Origin: Ravibacter sp964562455
GTDB taxonomy: Bacteria > Bacteroidota > Bacteroidia > Cytophagales > Spirosomataceae
Length of the DNA stretch: 64,000 bases
NCBI GenBank assembly: GCA_964562455.1
Contig: CAZLTN010000020.1
Span: 1-64,000 of the forward strand
Reading direction: 5' to 3'
In this document: positions 33,527-41,904 of the stretch, piece after piece
How the letters are laid out: each line of letters opens with the position of its first letter
Numbering within the stretch: position 1 is the first letter of the stretch
The notes under the pieces: generated by a model
Told to the model about the DNA's origin: nothing
The model's input: only the letters and a program-made list of their open reading frames with translations
The model's database searches: none
Translations under genes and position numbers: made by a program

Positions 33527-34363
33527 CTAACTACCTATGCCAACACGCTTAAAAGTCTTGATTGACAACCCTTTAGCAGTACGCTCAAGCAACTGGCGAA
33601 TGGTCAGTGACGAGTCTTTTACAAACTCCTGGTTAAGCAGGGTATTGTCTTTGTAAAATTTCTGAAGCTTACCCTGTGCTATACGCTCCAGCATGGCTTC
33701 AGGCTTACCTTCCGCACGTGCCTGCTCTTTCCCGATTTCGATTTCCCTTTCTACCAGGGCAGCGTCTACACCTTCCTTATCCAGAGCGACAGGACGCATG
33801 GCAGCAATCTGCATAGCGATGTCCTTTCCAACAACATCCAGATCAGTGTCTCCGGCTCCTTCGAAAGCAACCAGTACACCAAGCTTACCATTTGAGTGGA
33901 TATAAGGAACTACTTTTTCCGCATCCAGGTTTTCATATCCAACTATCTCTATCTTCTCACCCAGTTTCCCTGTAAGATCGACTATGCGCTCGGCAACAGT
34001 AGAACCATCGGCCAGCTTAGCTGATGAGAGGCTTTCTACGTCTGAGTGATTACCTGCAACTGCTTCATCAAGAATCACCTGGGCAAGGCTTTTAAAATCT
34101 GCTACGTTGGCTACCGGTTCTGTTTCACAAGCCAGCGCTACAAGCTTTCCGTTACTCCCGTTATCGCTGATCCTGACCAGCACGACCCCTTCCGATACGG
34201 TATTGTCGGCGCGTTTGGCGGCTACTTTCTGGCCTTGCTTCCGCAGTATTTCAATTGCTTTATCAAAATCGCCGTCGGCTTCTGTAAGGGCCTTTTTACA
34301 ATCCATCATGCCCGCTCCTGTTAGCTGGCGAAGTTTGTTTACATCTTGAGCAGTAATTGCCAT
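33527..34363 (-). CDS. tsf: Elongation factor Ts
   Basis: A 278-residue guanine-exchange factor for EF-Tu. The N-terminal UBA-like part contains VNKLRQLTGAGMMDCKKALTEADGDFDKAIEILRKQG, and the conserved CETEPVAN follows further on. Length is normal for the family. It lies 132 bases after rpsB on the same strand, with a hairpin between them that may lower read-through. Confidence 0.96.
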   Translation of the reverse strand: MAITAQDVNKLRQLTGAGMMDCKKALTEADGDFDKAIEILRKQGQKVAAKRADNTVSEGVVLVRISDNGSNGKLVALACETEPVANVADFKSLAQVILDEAVAGNHSDVESLSSAKLADGSTVAERIVDLTGKLGEKIEIVGYENLDAEKVVPYIHSNGKLGVLVAFEGAGDTDLDVVGKDIAMQIAAMRPVALDKEGVDAALVEREIEIGKEQARAEGKPEAMLERIAQGKLQKFYKDNTLLNQEFVKDSSLTIRQLLERTAKGLSIKTFKRVGIGS

Positions 34364-34439
34364 GACTCAATATAAGTGAATATGATTAAATAGTAATTAT
34401 TTGAAAATCCTTAATAGCTTCCGAAGGAGAAGCTTAAAC

Positions 34440-34477
34440 GCATAAAGCCTATAGCCGCCAAGCTACAGGCTTTATGC
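34440..34477 (-). terminator. Hairpin between rpsB and tsf, possible attenuator
   Basis: Arms GCATAAAGCCT (34440-34450) and AGGCTTTATGC (34467-34477) with additional inner TAGC/GCTA pairing. The following minus-strand sequence has only a short T run, so partial termination or transcript processing is more likely than a full stop. Confidence 0.55.
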
Positions 34478-34495
34478 ATATCATTCTAAATTCCA

Positions 34496-35368
34496 CTAGT
34501 CTTCCGAAGCCTCATCAGCCTCAGCCTTAACATTCAGTCTTTTTCTTTTCTCGTGACGGGCTTTCTCAGCATCGTCATCTTCGCCCTCACCTGCAACAGT
34601 GCTCCCTGAAGCGTCATCCGCATCCACAGCCCTTTTCGCCTCTTCCTCCTCAGCCAGGCGCTGATCTTCCTTATCCTGCTTCCTTTCCAGAAGCCCTTCC
34701 TCTACTGCCTTTCCTATCGCCAGGGTGATCAGGGAAATGGACTTGAAAGCGTCGTCATTACTCGGAATGGCATAATCTACCTGATCCGGGTTAGAGTTGG
34801 TGTCGCAAATAGCTATTACAGGGATCCCGAGGCGTTTTGCTTCCGCAATTGCAATGTGCTCGCGTTTTACGTCTACCACGAACAAAGCTGCCGGCAGCCT
34901 GGTCAGTTCTACAACACCGCCAAGTACCTTTTCCAGTTTGTCCTTCTCGCGCGAGATGGTCAGTCGTTCGCGTTTCGCGATATTTTTAACGGTAGTCTCA
35001 TCCTTAAGCGTCTTGTCCAGGTACTGAAGTTTCTTCAGCGATTTCCTCATGGTCGTGAAGTTGGTCAGCATACCACCCAGCCAACGCTCGGTAACATAAG
35101 GCATTTTCAGCCTTCTTGCCTCTTCCGCCACAATTTCCTGTGCCTGTTTCTTAGTAGCTACGAACATAATTTTCCGTCCGGAGCGTACGATAGACTTAAC
35201 TACCTCCTGCGCCTGATCCAGGCATGCAAGCGTCTTGTTCAGGTCAATGATGTGGATCCCGTTTTTCTCCATGAAAATGTAAGGAGCCATACGGGGATCC
35301 CATTTGCGGGTAAGGTGACCAAAGTGCACCCCCGCATCTAAAAGCTGTTTGTATTCTAGCTGTGCCAT
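34496..35368 (-). CDS. rpsB: 30S ribosomal protein S2
   Basis: A 290-residue S2 with the conserved opening LLDAGVHFGHLTRKWDPRMAPYIF and the NPDQVDYAIPSNDDA segment. A highly charged tail of about 50 residues rich in Glu, Asp and Arg extends beyond the usual core, as is common in this phylum. It follows rpsI by 112 bases and precedes tsf, the standard order. Confidence 0.96.
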   Translation of the reverse strand: MAQLEYKQLLDAGVHFGHLTRKWDPRMAPYIFMEKNGIHIIDLNKTLACLDQAQEVVKSIVRSGRKIMFVATKKQAQEIVAEEARRLKMPYVTERWLGGMLTNFTTMRKSLKKLQYLDKTLKDETTVKNIAKRERLTISREKDKLEKVLGGVVELTRLPAALFVVDVKREHIAIAEAKRLGIPVIAICDTNSNPDQVDYAIPSNDDAFKSISLITLAIGKAVEEGLLERKQDKEDQRLAEEEEAKRAVDADDASGSTVAGEGEDDDAEKARHEKRKRLNVKAEADEASED

Positions 35369-35480
35369 TTTTATAATTTAAAGGTAATAAGCAGCACGGT
35401 GCACCGGACACAGTAAGCACCGACTGGACGAATATATAATTAAGAGACGCTGCGTGTGAGCGCCTGACAATACATTCCGA

Positions 35481-35867
35481 TTAACGTTTCGAGAACTGGA
35501 AGCGCTTACGGGCTTTCCTGCGACCAGCTTTCTTACGCTCTACCATACGGGAATCACGCGTAAGGAAACCTTCTTTTTTCAGCGGCGGTCGGTTCTCTCC
35601 GTTGTATTCTACAAGAGCACGGGAAATCGCCATCCTTGCTGCTTCAGCCTGACCTTTGATACCGCCTCCCTGTACGTTTATCTTCACATCATAGCTTTCG
35701 CCTGATTCCAACAAACTGAAAGGCTGCTTTACCAGAATCTGGTGAACCTCGAATGGGAAATACTCCTTGAGCTCGCGACCGTTGATGAAGATCTCGCCTT
35801 TACCCGGAGTGAGATAGATCCGCGCTACAGCGGTTTTCCTTCTACCTATGGTATTAATATATGCCAT
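35481..35867 (-). CDS. rpsI: 30S ribosomal protein S9
   Basis: A 128-residue S9 with GRRKTAVARIYLTPGKG, VQGGGIKGQAEAARMAISRAL and the basic C-terminal ending GRRKARKRFQFSKR, which reaches toward the P-site tRNA. The gene starts six bases after rplM ends. Confidence 0.97.
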   Translation of the reverse strand: MAYINTIGRRKTAVARIYLTPGKGEIFINGRELKEYFPFEVHQILVKQPFSLLESGESYDVKINVQGGGIKGQAEAARMAISRALVEYNGENRPPLKKEGFLTRDSRMVERKKAGRRKARKRFQFSKR

Positions 35868-35873
35868 TGGGTG

Positions 35874-36323
35874 TTAATAATTAAACTTTAATTCTTTAGG
35901 TTGCTGAGCAGCGTGAGGGTGTTCGCCTCCTGCGTAAACAAACAGGTTGGTAAATAACCGGCGACCCAGACGATTTTTGGGTAACATTCCTTTAACAGCT
36001 CTTTCCAGAATTCTCTCAGGGTATTTTTCGAGAGCCTCCTTGGGAGTCTGAAAGCGTTGCCCTCCGGGGTGGCCTGTGTGACGGATGTAGACCTTGTCGG
36101 TCATCTTCTTACCAGTCAGACGGATCTTGTCTGCATTGATAATGATCACATTGTCGCCACAATCGGCATGCGGGGTAAAGCTTGTTTTGTGCTTGCCACG
36201 GATAATCCGCGCCACATTACTGGCCAAACGCCCTAAAACTGCATCTTCTGCATCTACCACGACCCACTCCTTGGTAATAGTGCTCTTGTTGGCAGAGATG
36301 GTTTTGTAGCTTAACGTATCCAC
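35874..36323 (-). CDS. rplM: 50S ribosomal protein L13
   Basis: A 149-residue L13 with WVVVDAEDAVLGRLASNVARIIRGKHK and the RILERAVKGMLPKNRLGRRL segment. It is the first gene of the rplM-rpsI-rpsB-tsf run, preceded by a well-formed promoter at 36400-36430. Confidence 0.97.
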   Translation of the reverse strand: MDTLSYKTISANKSTITKEWVVVDAEDAVLGRLASNVARIIRGKHKTSFTPHADCGDNVIIINADKIRLTGKKMTDKVYIRHTGHPGGQRFQTPKEALEKYPERILERAVKGMLPKNRLGRRLFTNLFVYAGGEHPHAAQQPKELKFNY

Positions 36324-36399
36324 GATTAACTATATGATTTTAATGATTTTAACGTATCCGTCCGGGCGGGCATACTATTACCCAGCCAAAAAGGGAGTG

Positions 36400-36430
36400 C
36401 AAATATAGAAGCTTAATATATTAATCGCAA
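36400..36430 (-). promoter_or_regulatory. Promoter of the rplM-rpsI ribosomal operon
   Basis: On the minus strand: TTG (36430-36428), 20-base spacer, TATATTTG (36407-36400). It lies about 77 bases before the rplM start codon, leaving a leader that could carry ribosomal-protein autoregulation, though I cannot identify a specific structure. Confidence 0.65.
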
Positions 36431-36543
36431 GACCGGGTGCAGAAATTAATTATAATATTCCCGGCAGCCGGCTAACAGAGAGCAGAAATCAACGATCATT
36501 CCGGAAACGGCCGGGGGCGGGATCAGTAAGTTCAGGGAATTAT

Positions 36544-37770
36544 TCACAAAAAATCCGCCATCACCCTCTCGACAGACGCCGTGTTGTCGTAAAAAGAGAC
36601 AAGCCGCAGCAGGATCTGCTCTATGGTAGCATCGGGGCAGGAAGCCCCGCTTGTGAGCATAATGACAGGAATTTTATGCTCAGGAAGGAATCCCGGAGTC
36701 ACCGTCTCCTTCTTTTCTTTGAGGTTGTAATGCTGTATCAGATCCCTGCTCAGGATTTTATCTGCCGACGAAATAAAATACGTGGGAAGCGCGCTTTCGC
36801 AAAGCTCCACCAGGTGAGATGTATTGGAGCTGTTGTAGCCGCCGGCGACAATCGCAAGGTCCGCTTCATTTTGCAAAAGCGCGCTGGTTGCGTCCTGGTT
36901 GTCGTTCGTCGCATAACAGAGTGTATCCCTGGTATTGGCAAAACGCTCATCAACGGTTTCCGGCGTCAGCCCGAAATGCTCCGTCATGACTCTTTTAAGG
37001 TAGTCGGCGATGCCCTGGGTATCGGAAGCCAGCATGGTGGTCTGGTTAACTACCCCGATCCGCTGCAGGTCGCGGTCAGGGTCGAAGCCCTCGGAGTAAA
37101 GTCCTCTGAATTCCTCGTAAAAATCAGCGCGGGCTACTTCACCGGTAATATACTTTGCCAGCCGCTTTGTCTGCCCGAGGTCCCGTACGATGACCGTCGG
37201 GGCATTTTCTTTGCTGTGAGAAAAGGTAGCCCTCGTCTCTTCGTGCTGGGGTTTGCCGTGGATTACAATTGTATAACTTTTCCCGCCTATCTGTGCGGCC
37301 CGGTTCCATACCTTTTCCACAAAAGGGCATGTGGTGTCATAGGCATGTATATCGACCCCTCTAGCCGCAAGCTCTCCCTGTATTTCCAATGTAGTTCCGA
37401 AAGCCGGTACAATTACGATATCATCGGATGTCAGGATATCCCAGTCGATTACCTGGTTCCCTTTGGTGTCCATCAGGAACCTGACCCCCCTTTCCCGCAG
37501 ATCGGCATTCACATCAGGGTTGTGGATCATCTCGCTCAGGAGAAAAATACGCCTGCCAGGGTTGGTATCCAGCGCCTGGTAGGCGATCTCGATGGCATTC
37601 TCTACGCCATAACAAAACCCGAAATGCCTTGCGATCATAAATTTAACAGACCCAAAATCCAACACCGAAGGAGAATAATCTTTTTTGAGCTTATCTTTCT
37701 TCCTCCTGTATTCTTTTATAGGCGTAATGATGCTGCTTTTATAAAACTCGGGGATTTTAAACGCTTTCAT
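36544..37770 (-). CDS. ispH: 4-hydroxy-3-methylbut-2-enyl diphosphate reductase IspH
   Basis: A 408-residue iron-sulfur enzyme, the last step of the MEP isoprenoid pathway. The three cluster cysteines are visible in GFCYGVENA, TTCPFVEKVW and TSGASCPDA. The long form with an N-terminal lysine-rich extension and internal insertions is typical of Bacteroidota and some cyanobacteria. ATG 37770 (MKAFKIPEFYKSS) is chosen; the open frame upstream to 37893 has no homology. It is divergent from an ECF sigma gene. Confidence 0.93.
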   Translation of the reverse strand: MKAFKIPEFYKSSIITPIKEYRRKKDKLKKDYSPSVLDFGSVKFMIARHFGFCYGVENAIEIAYQALDTNPGRRIFLLSEMIHNPDVNADLRERGVRFLMDTKGNQVIDWDILTSDDIVIVPAFGTTLEIQGELAARGVDIHAYDTTCPFVEKVWNRAAQIGGKSYTIVIHGKPQHEETRATFSHSKENAPTVIVRDLGQTKRLAKYITGEVARADFYEEFRGLYSEGFDPDRDLQRIGVVNQTTMLASDTQGIADYLKRVMTEHFGLTPETVDERFANTRDTLCYATNDNQDATSALLQNEADLAIVAGGYNSSNTSHLVELCESALPTYFISSADKILSRDLIQHYNLKEKKETVTPGFLPEHKIPVIMLTSGASCPDATIEQILLRLVSFYDNTASVERVMADFL

Positions 37771-37914
37771 GGTACGTGCTACAAATTTATACCGATCACG
37801 CCGACGATGTATAAAATTGATGTATTCTATTTTTTTTAACTGCAATATGCAACTTTTAATTCCGAATAGAGACATTGTAACAGAAACATTCACCGCATTG
37901 CCTTCTATACCTTT

Positions 37915-38484
37915 TTGAACGATAAACTATATCCTGACCCGCACACCGAACTGGTGGAGCGATGTAAAATGGGAGAGCGCGGCGCTCAATATCAGCTGTA
38001 CAGGCTTTATTCAAAAGCCATGTTCAATGTCTGCATGCGCGTGCTCAACCGGGCGGAGGAAGCGGAGGACGTTCTTCAGGATGCCTTCCTGGATGCTTTT
38101 ACGCATTTGCATCAATTCAGGCAGCAATCGACGTTCGGGGCGTGGCTGAAGCAGATCGTGGTAAACAAGGCAATATCACAACTGAGATCGCAAAGGGTCA
38201 AATGGGTCGAACTGGAATCTTTACAAAGTGTAGAAAATGAATATGAAATCGAAGACGACCATTGTTATGAAGCGGATGAGGCCGAGCTGAACGTCGAACG
38301 CATCAGGAGAGCCCTGCACCTGCTTCCCGGAGGCTACCGGGTCGTCCTGAGCCTTTATCTGTTCGAAGGTTATGACCATGAAGAGATCAGCGGTCTGCTG
38401 GGGATTTCGGAAAGCACTTCGAGAACGCAGTACATGCGCGCCAAGCAAAAACTGATTGAAGTAATTAAAAACAAAATCTATTGA
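37915..38484 (+). CDS. ECF-type RNA polymerase sigma factor
   Basis: A 189-residue sigma factor starting at TTG 37915. Region 2 includes AEDVLQDAFLDAFTHLHQFRQQSTFGAWLKQIVVN and region 4 includes LHLLPGGYRVVLSLYLFEGYDHEEISGLLGISESTSRTQYMRAKQKL. It heads an operon with a membrane protein that resembles an anti-sigma factor (45 bases downstream) and an adhesin-like secreted protein. This is a familiar Bacteroidota arrangement; the signal is unknown. Confidence 0.88.
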   Translation: MNDKLYPDPHTELVERCKMGERGAQYQLYRLYSKAMFNVCMRVLNRAEEAEDVLQDAFLDAFTHLHQFRQQSTFGAWLKQIVVNKAISQLRSQRVKWVELESLQSVENEYEIEDDHCYEADEAELNVERIRRALHLLPGGYRVVLSLYLFEGYDHEEISGLLGISESTSRTQYMRAKQKLIEVIKNKIY

Positions 38485-38529
38485 AACTATTGAGATCATT
38501 TTACCAGGATACTTTACAAATTGATATCC

Positions 38530-39135
38530 ATGAAAAAGTCTTTTGACAGGAAAGATAGGCTGGAGAGGTTTGTCAGGGACAACCGTTCAGGGTTCGATAC
38601 AGAAGAACCGGATGCCCGGCTATGGGAAAAAATCGAATCCGGGCTCGCACCTCCCACCTTTCCGGACACCTCCCCGCAATCGGGTACTAACCGGTGGAAA
38701 CGGCAGATTACCTATGACTGGCGGGTTGCGGCAGCGGTTATCGTACTGCTTTTCGCCGGCATCCTGGTATATATAAACGGCCAGTACGGGCTGACCAGGG
38801 ATCCACAAATGGCGCTTCAGATGCCGGATTACGCAAAAGAGGTAAACCAGTACACCCAGATTATCAACGAAAAGCGGAACCAACTGAAAAAACTGGCCAC
38901 GCACAAACCGCAGCTCTACAGTGACTTCGCGTCGGAGCTCGACCGGTTAGAGAAAGCTTATACAGGGCTGCGATCGGAGCTCCCCCAGTCTCCCGACCCG
39001 GAGACGCTCCTGCATGCTATGGTCAGAAACCTCCAGTGGCAGGTCGATCTTTTGAATCAGCAGATTATCATTATTGAAAGCATTGAGAAAGGAAATGAAA
39101 ACGAAGACAGCGATAGCGACCGCATTACTATATAG
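38530..39135 (+). CDS. Single-pass membrane protein, probable anti-sigma factor
   Basis: A 201-residue protein with a cytoplasmic N-terminus of about 60 residues (FVRDNRSGFDTEEPDARLWEKIESGL, the usual opening of Bacteroidota anti-sigma-like proteins), one transmembrane helix (VAAAVIVLLFAGILVYI) and an extracytoplasmic part that looks coiled-coil, followed by an acidic tail. No zinc-binding HxxxCxxC motif is seen. ATG 38530 is preferred over the TTG at 38521. Its last 41 bases overlap the next gene, so translation is coupled. Confidence 0.72.
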   Translation: MKKSFDRKDRLERFVRDNRSGFDTEEPDARLWEKIESGLAPPTFPDTSPQSGTNRWKRQITYDWRVAAAVIVLLFAGILVYINGQYGLTRDPQMALQMPDYAKEVNQYTQIINEKRNQLKKLATHKPQLYSDFASELDRLEKAYTGLRSELPQSPDPETLLHAMVRNLQWQVDLLNQQIIIIESIEKGNENEDSDSDRITI

Positions 39136-40126
39136 CACGGCTCTGATTGCGGCAGCCGGCCCGGGCGACAACATTCCCGGTGTTTTTATCGAGCGCAAAA
39201 AAACCATAGTAAAGGTATTTGACGTCCGCCCGAACGAAATGCTCAATATCGATAACCGTTATGGTGATGTGAAAGTGTTGCTTTGGGAAAAACAGGCAAT
39301 CAGGATCGATATCACCATTACAGCCAACGCACCTTCCGAGCAGAAAGTAAGCGAAGCGATCAATGCGGTGGACATTGAAGAAAAAAGGGGCAATAATAAT
39401 ATCACCGTTCAGACGGTATTGGGCCCGGGTACGCAGAGGATTAACTGGAGAGGAAAAAAGGGTGAAAACTCTCTTCGCATCGACTATCTTATCCAGATGC
39501 CGAAGCAAAACCCGCTCAACCTGAAAAACTCCTACGGTGATACGGATATAGCCCGGTTTATCGCTCCACTCGCCGTCGAAACCCGCTATGGCAATTTCAG
39601 GGCAGAGGATCTTGCCAGCATGGCAAACGATATCATTGTTCAGTACGGGAATGCGGTTATCGGGCAGATGGGCATGGGTAAGCTGCATTCAAATCACTCG
39701 GAGATAAACCTGGAAAAAGTCAAATCGCTGGAGCTGGTCAATAAATTCGGCTCGCTTAACATCGGCGAAGTGGGTTCTCTGAAGGCTGACATCGGTTATT
39801 GCGGGGCGCGGATCGGAACCCTGACAGACAACGGTACGGTCAAGGTCCATTATTCCAATAACTTTTCCATTAACGAATCTACGGCAGATAACATCGACAT
39901 ACAGGCAGCCTATTCCGAGGTAGTCATACCTGTCCGGCAGCCCGCAAAATTCGACGTATCGGTCACGTACGGTAATTTTCAGTACCCTACAAAAACCGCA
40001 GTATCTTTTACTAACAAATCCGGGACCAGCAAAACCAAACAATACGAGGGTAATATCGGCAGCGAACAACCCGCCTCTACGATACGTGTGATATCGACAT
40101 ACGGAAACGTAAAATTAAAAGACTAG
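39095..40126 (+). CDS. Secreted beta-strand repeat (DUF4097-like adhesin) protein
   Basis: A 343-residue protein with a signal peptide (MKTKTAIATALLYSTALIAAAG) and repeated short strands of the pattern seen in DUF4097/putative auto-transporter adhesin domains: NIDNRYGDVKV, LKNSYGDTDI, VETRYGNFRA, VQYGNAVIGQ, LVNKFGSLNI, VTYGNFQYP, ISTYGNVKL. The repeating YG motif suggests a beta helix. It is the third gene of the sigma/anti-sigma operon and may be either its output or the sensor input. Start ATG 39095 is chosen for the signal peptide. Confidence 0.75.
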   Translation: MKTKTAIATALLYSTALIAAAGPGDNIPGVFIERKKTIVKVFDVRPNEMLNIDNRYGDVKVLLWEKQAIRIDITITANAPSEQKVSEAINAVDIEEKRGNNNITVQTVLGPGTQRINWRGKKGENSLRIDYLIQMPKQNPLNLKNSYGDTDIARFIAPLAVETRYGNFRAEDLASMANDIIVQYGNAVIGQMGMGKLHSNHSEINLEKVKSLELVNKFGSLNIGEVGSLKADIGYCGARIGTLTDNGTVKVHYSNNFSINESTADNIDIQAAYSEVVIPVRQPAKFDVSVTYGNFQYPTKTAVSFTNKSGTSKTKQYEGNIGSEQPASTIRVISTYGNVKLKD

Positions 40127-40134
40127 TGGATGTG

Positions 40135-40198
40135 CCCCTTCGGCTCCGCTCAGGGGCCGGAGGATCGAAGCTTTAGACCCCTGAGCGGAGTCGAAGGG
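40135..40198. repeat. Long inverted repeat between convergent genes
   Basis: A 21-base arm beginning CCCTTCGGCTCCGCTCAGGG (left arm about 40135-40156) pairs with CCCCTGAGCGGAGTCGAAGG (right arm 40178-40198) with a single wobble. The short phrase CTCCGCTCAGGGG is of a type often dispersed in bacterial genomes. It lies between an adhesin-like gene and a convergent sigma factor gene. Confidence 0.85.
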
Positions 40199-40216
40199 AG
40201 TCGAAGGGAGTCGAAG
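40189..40216. repeat. Tandem decamer GTCGAAGGGA, nearly three copies
   Basis: The unit AGTCGAAGGG is repeated back to back, with the last copy ending AGTCGAAGAG. It begins inside the right arm of the long inverted repeat, so replication slippage at that hairpin is the likely origin. Confidence 0.8.
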
Positions 40217-40218
40217 AG

Positions 40219-40749
40219 TCAGTGGATGCTGAAATGTACCAGGAGAAGATAACTCAGATGCGCAAGGCGCTCTTTGAGAAATTTGAGCGCTTTCACCATC
40301 TGCCCTTCTACCGTGCTTTTCGAAATTCCCATGTCGGCGGCGATCTCATCATAAGTCATAACCTGGAACCGGCTTTTTTCAAAAATCTCCCTTCGCCTGG
40401 GCGGGAGGGCGTCCAGCGCCCTTCTGAATTCTTCCGATGCTTCAGCTTCCCTGACAGTAATTTCCGTATCATCAAAGGAAGTCCTGAAGCTGTTTTCATG
40501 CTGTAATAGCGCCTCTTTTTTCATGACCTCTCTTTTGTAGCGGTTGATCACGGCCTGCCGGGCGATCAGCAGCAGCTGGGCATCGGGAGGAACAGTATCC
40601 GAAAAGCTGTGCCGGTAATTCCAGAACTTCAGGAAAACATCGTGCGCAAGATCTTCCGCGTCATGATCATCTCTTGTATGACGCAGTAAAAAACGGAATA
40701 CCTTTCCAAAATACCTGTGATACAACGATTCAAAAAGTTCCTTGTCCAT
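40219..40749 (-). CDS. FecI-like ECF sigma factor, orphan
   Basis: A 176-residue sigma factor of the Bacteroidota FecI-like type: region 2 FESLYHRYFGKVFRFLLRHTRDDHDAEDLAHDVFLKFWNYRHSF, region 4 LDALPPRRREIFEKSRFQVMTYDEIAADMGISKSTVEGQMVKALKFLKERL, with the usual short hydrophobic ending LSYLLLVHFSIH. Such factors usually sit beside a FecR anti-sigma gene and SusC/SusD genes; none is adjacent here, so it is classed as orphan. Starts at ATG 40749. Confidence 0.88.
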   Translation of the reverse strand: MDKELFESLYHRYFGKVFRFLLRHTRDDHDAEDLAHDVFLKFWNYRHSFSDTVPPDAQLLLIARQAVINRYKREVMKKEALLQHENSFRTSFDDTEITVREAEASEEFRRALDALPPRRREIFEKSRFQVMTYDEIAADMGISKSTVEGQMVKALKFLKERLAHLSYLLLVHFSIH

Positions 40750-40998
40750 GACTGATGTATCGCTTTTCTTTTAAACACCCTCCCCAAAATCCATGCGCCG
40801 GTATACTAAATGCAAAGGTCAAAAAATTCTGTCGCCGGCCGATTTATAAAAGCATTCTTTAACAATTATATAATGGAGCCGTCTTCTCTAATATCTCCGG
40901 CTACCTAGCACTTTTTAAGCAACCCCGCCCGGCATACCGGTAGAAGTATATAATCCAAAATTGTTTACGTTTGCATTATAACCGCTAATTCGTCATTA
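40750..40998. other. Divergent intergenic region
   Basis: About 250 A/T-rich bases between the orphan sigma gene and the secreted endonuclease-like gene. The only signal I support is the -7 element at 40966-40973 for the plus-strand gene. A near-match (GACCTTTG on the minus strand, near 40814) could serve the sigma gene. Confidence 0.4.
40966..40973 (+). promoter_or_regulatory. -7 element for the secreted endonuclease-like gene
   Basis: TACGTTTG, an exact TAnnTTTG match 26 bases before the start codon. No clear -33 TTG. Confidence 0.45.
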
Positions 40999-41808
40999 AT
41001 GAAAGCTCCTGTTTTTTTTATCGCTATCCTTGCCTTCCTGTGTATACAGCCGGCGTTTTCTGTACAGACCGGCAACAGCGGCCCGGGCAGAACGCTAAAG
41101 GTGATGACCTACAACATCCACCACTGCAATCCGCCCTCCCTGCCTGAAGGACAGATAGATGTCCCGGCAATTGCGAAGGTAATCAACGATGCTAAGCCCG
41201 ACTTCGTAGCGCTTCAGGAAGTGGATGTCAATACGGAGCGTTCGGGAAAAGGAAAAAATCAGGCCCGGGAACTGGCTCAGCTTACCGGAATGTACTTTTA
41301 TTTTGCCAAGGCAATCGACCACCAGGGCGGTGATTATGGAGTGGCTGTCCTGTCAAAATTTCCTGTACTCGACTCTTTGCAACTTCCTCTTCCCTTGCCT
41401 GCAGAGGTAAAAGGCGAGCCCCGCACGGTAGCCGCCGTCAAGGTACGGATTCCCGGCGGAAAAAAAATCTGGTTTGCTTCCACGCATCTCGATCTGAAAG
41501 AAGAAACCAGGTTGTTCCAATCCGATATCATTATCAAACGCCTGGGCAGCCGGAAAGAACCCGTTATCCTTGCCGGCGATTTTAATGCTGTTCCTACAAG
41601 TCCGGTCATAGCGCTTCTCGACAAGACGTTCACCCGTACATGCATCGATGACTGCCTTCCTACGAGCCCCCACATCAACCCGAGACGTACGATAGATTTT
41701 ATCATGTTTACTGCACCAAAACGTATCAGCGCAGTCAAAACGTCCGTAATCGAAGAGACCTATGCCTCCGATCATCGTCCGGTCGTAGCAGAGCTCGCGG
41801 TAAAATAG
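40999..41808 (+). CDS. Secreted endonuclease/exonuclease/phosphatase family protein
   Basis: A 269-residue protein with a signal peptide (MKAPVFFIAILAFLCIQPAFS). The EEP fold motifs appear in order: MTYNIHHC, ALQEVDVNTERSG, STHLDLK, AGDFNAVPTS and the terminal catalytic ASDHRPVVAEL. Members hydrolyse phosphodiesters of nucleic acids, sphingomyelin or phosphoinositides; the signal peptide points to an extracytoplasmic substrate. A calcineurin-like phosphoesterase gene follows 96 bases later on the same strand, so phosphate scavenging is a reasonable but unproven role. Confidence 0.88.
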   Translation: MKAPVFFIAILAFLCIQPAFSVQTGNSGPGRTLKVMTYNIHHCNPPSLPEGQIDVPAIAKVINDAKPDFVALQEVDVNTERSGKGKNQARELAQLTGMYFYFAKAIDHQGGDYGVAVLSKFPVLDSLQLPLPLPAEVKGEPRTVAAVKVRIPGGKKIWFASTHLDLKEETRLFQSDIIIKRLGSRKEPVILAGDFNAVPTSPVIALLDKTFTRTCIDDCLPTSPHINPRRTIDFIMFTAPKRISAVKTSVIEETYASDHRPVVAELAVK

Positions 41809-41904
41809 GCTTTGTTATTTCACTGGCAATAGCCGCAACAACCGGTTTTCGGGTATTGTCTTAGTAAAATAACATTGTCACTTTCCCGAAAATCAAGCAT
41901 CAAG

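Noticed and set aside
37782..37789. TAAATTTG on the minus strand before ispH as a -7 element
   Set aside because: Only 11 bases separate it from the chosen ATG, which would leave almost no leader; no -33 element supports it.
36676..37839. Long plus-strand open frame opposite ispH
   Set aside because: The minus strand clearly encodes IspH with its three cluster cysteines; the opposite frame has no domain.
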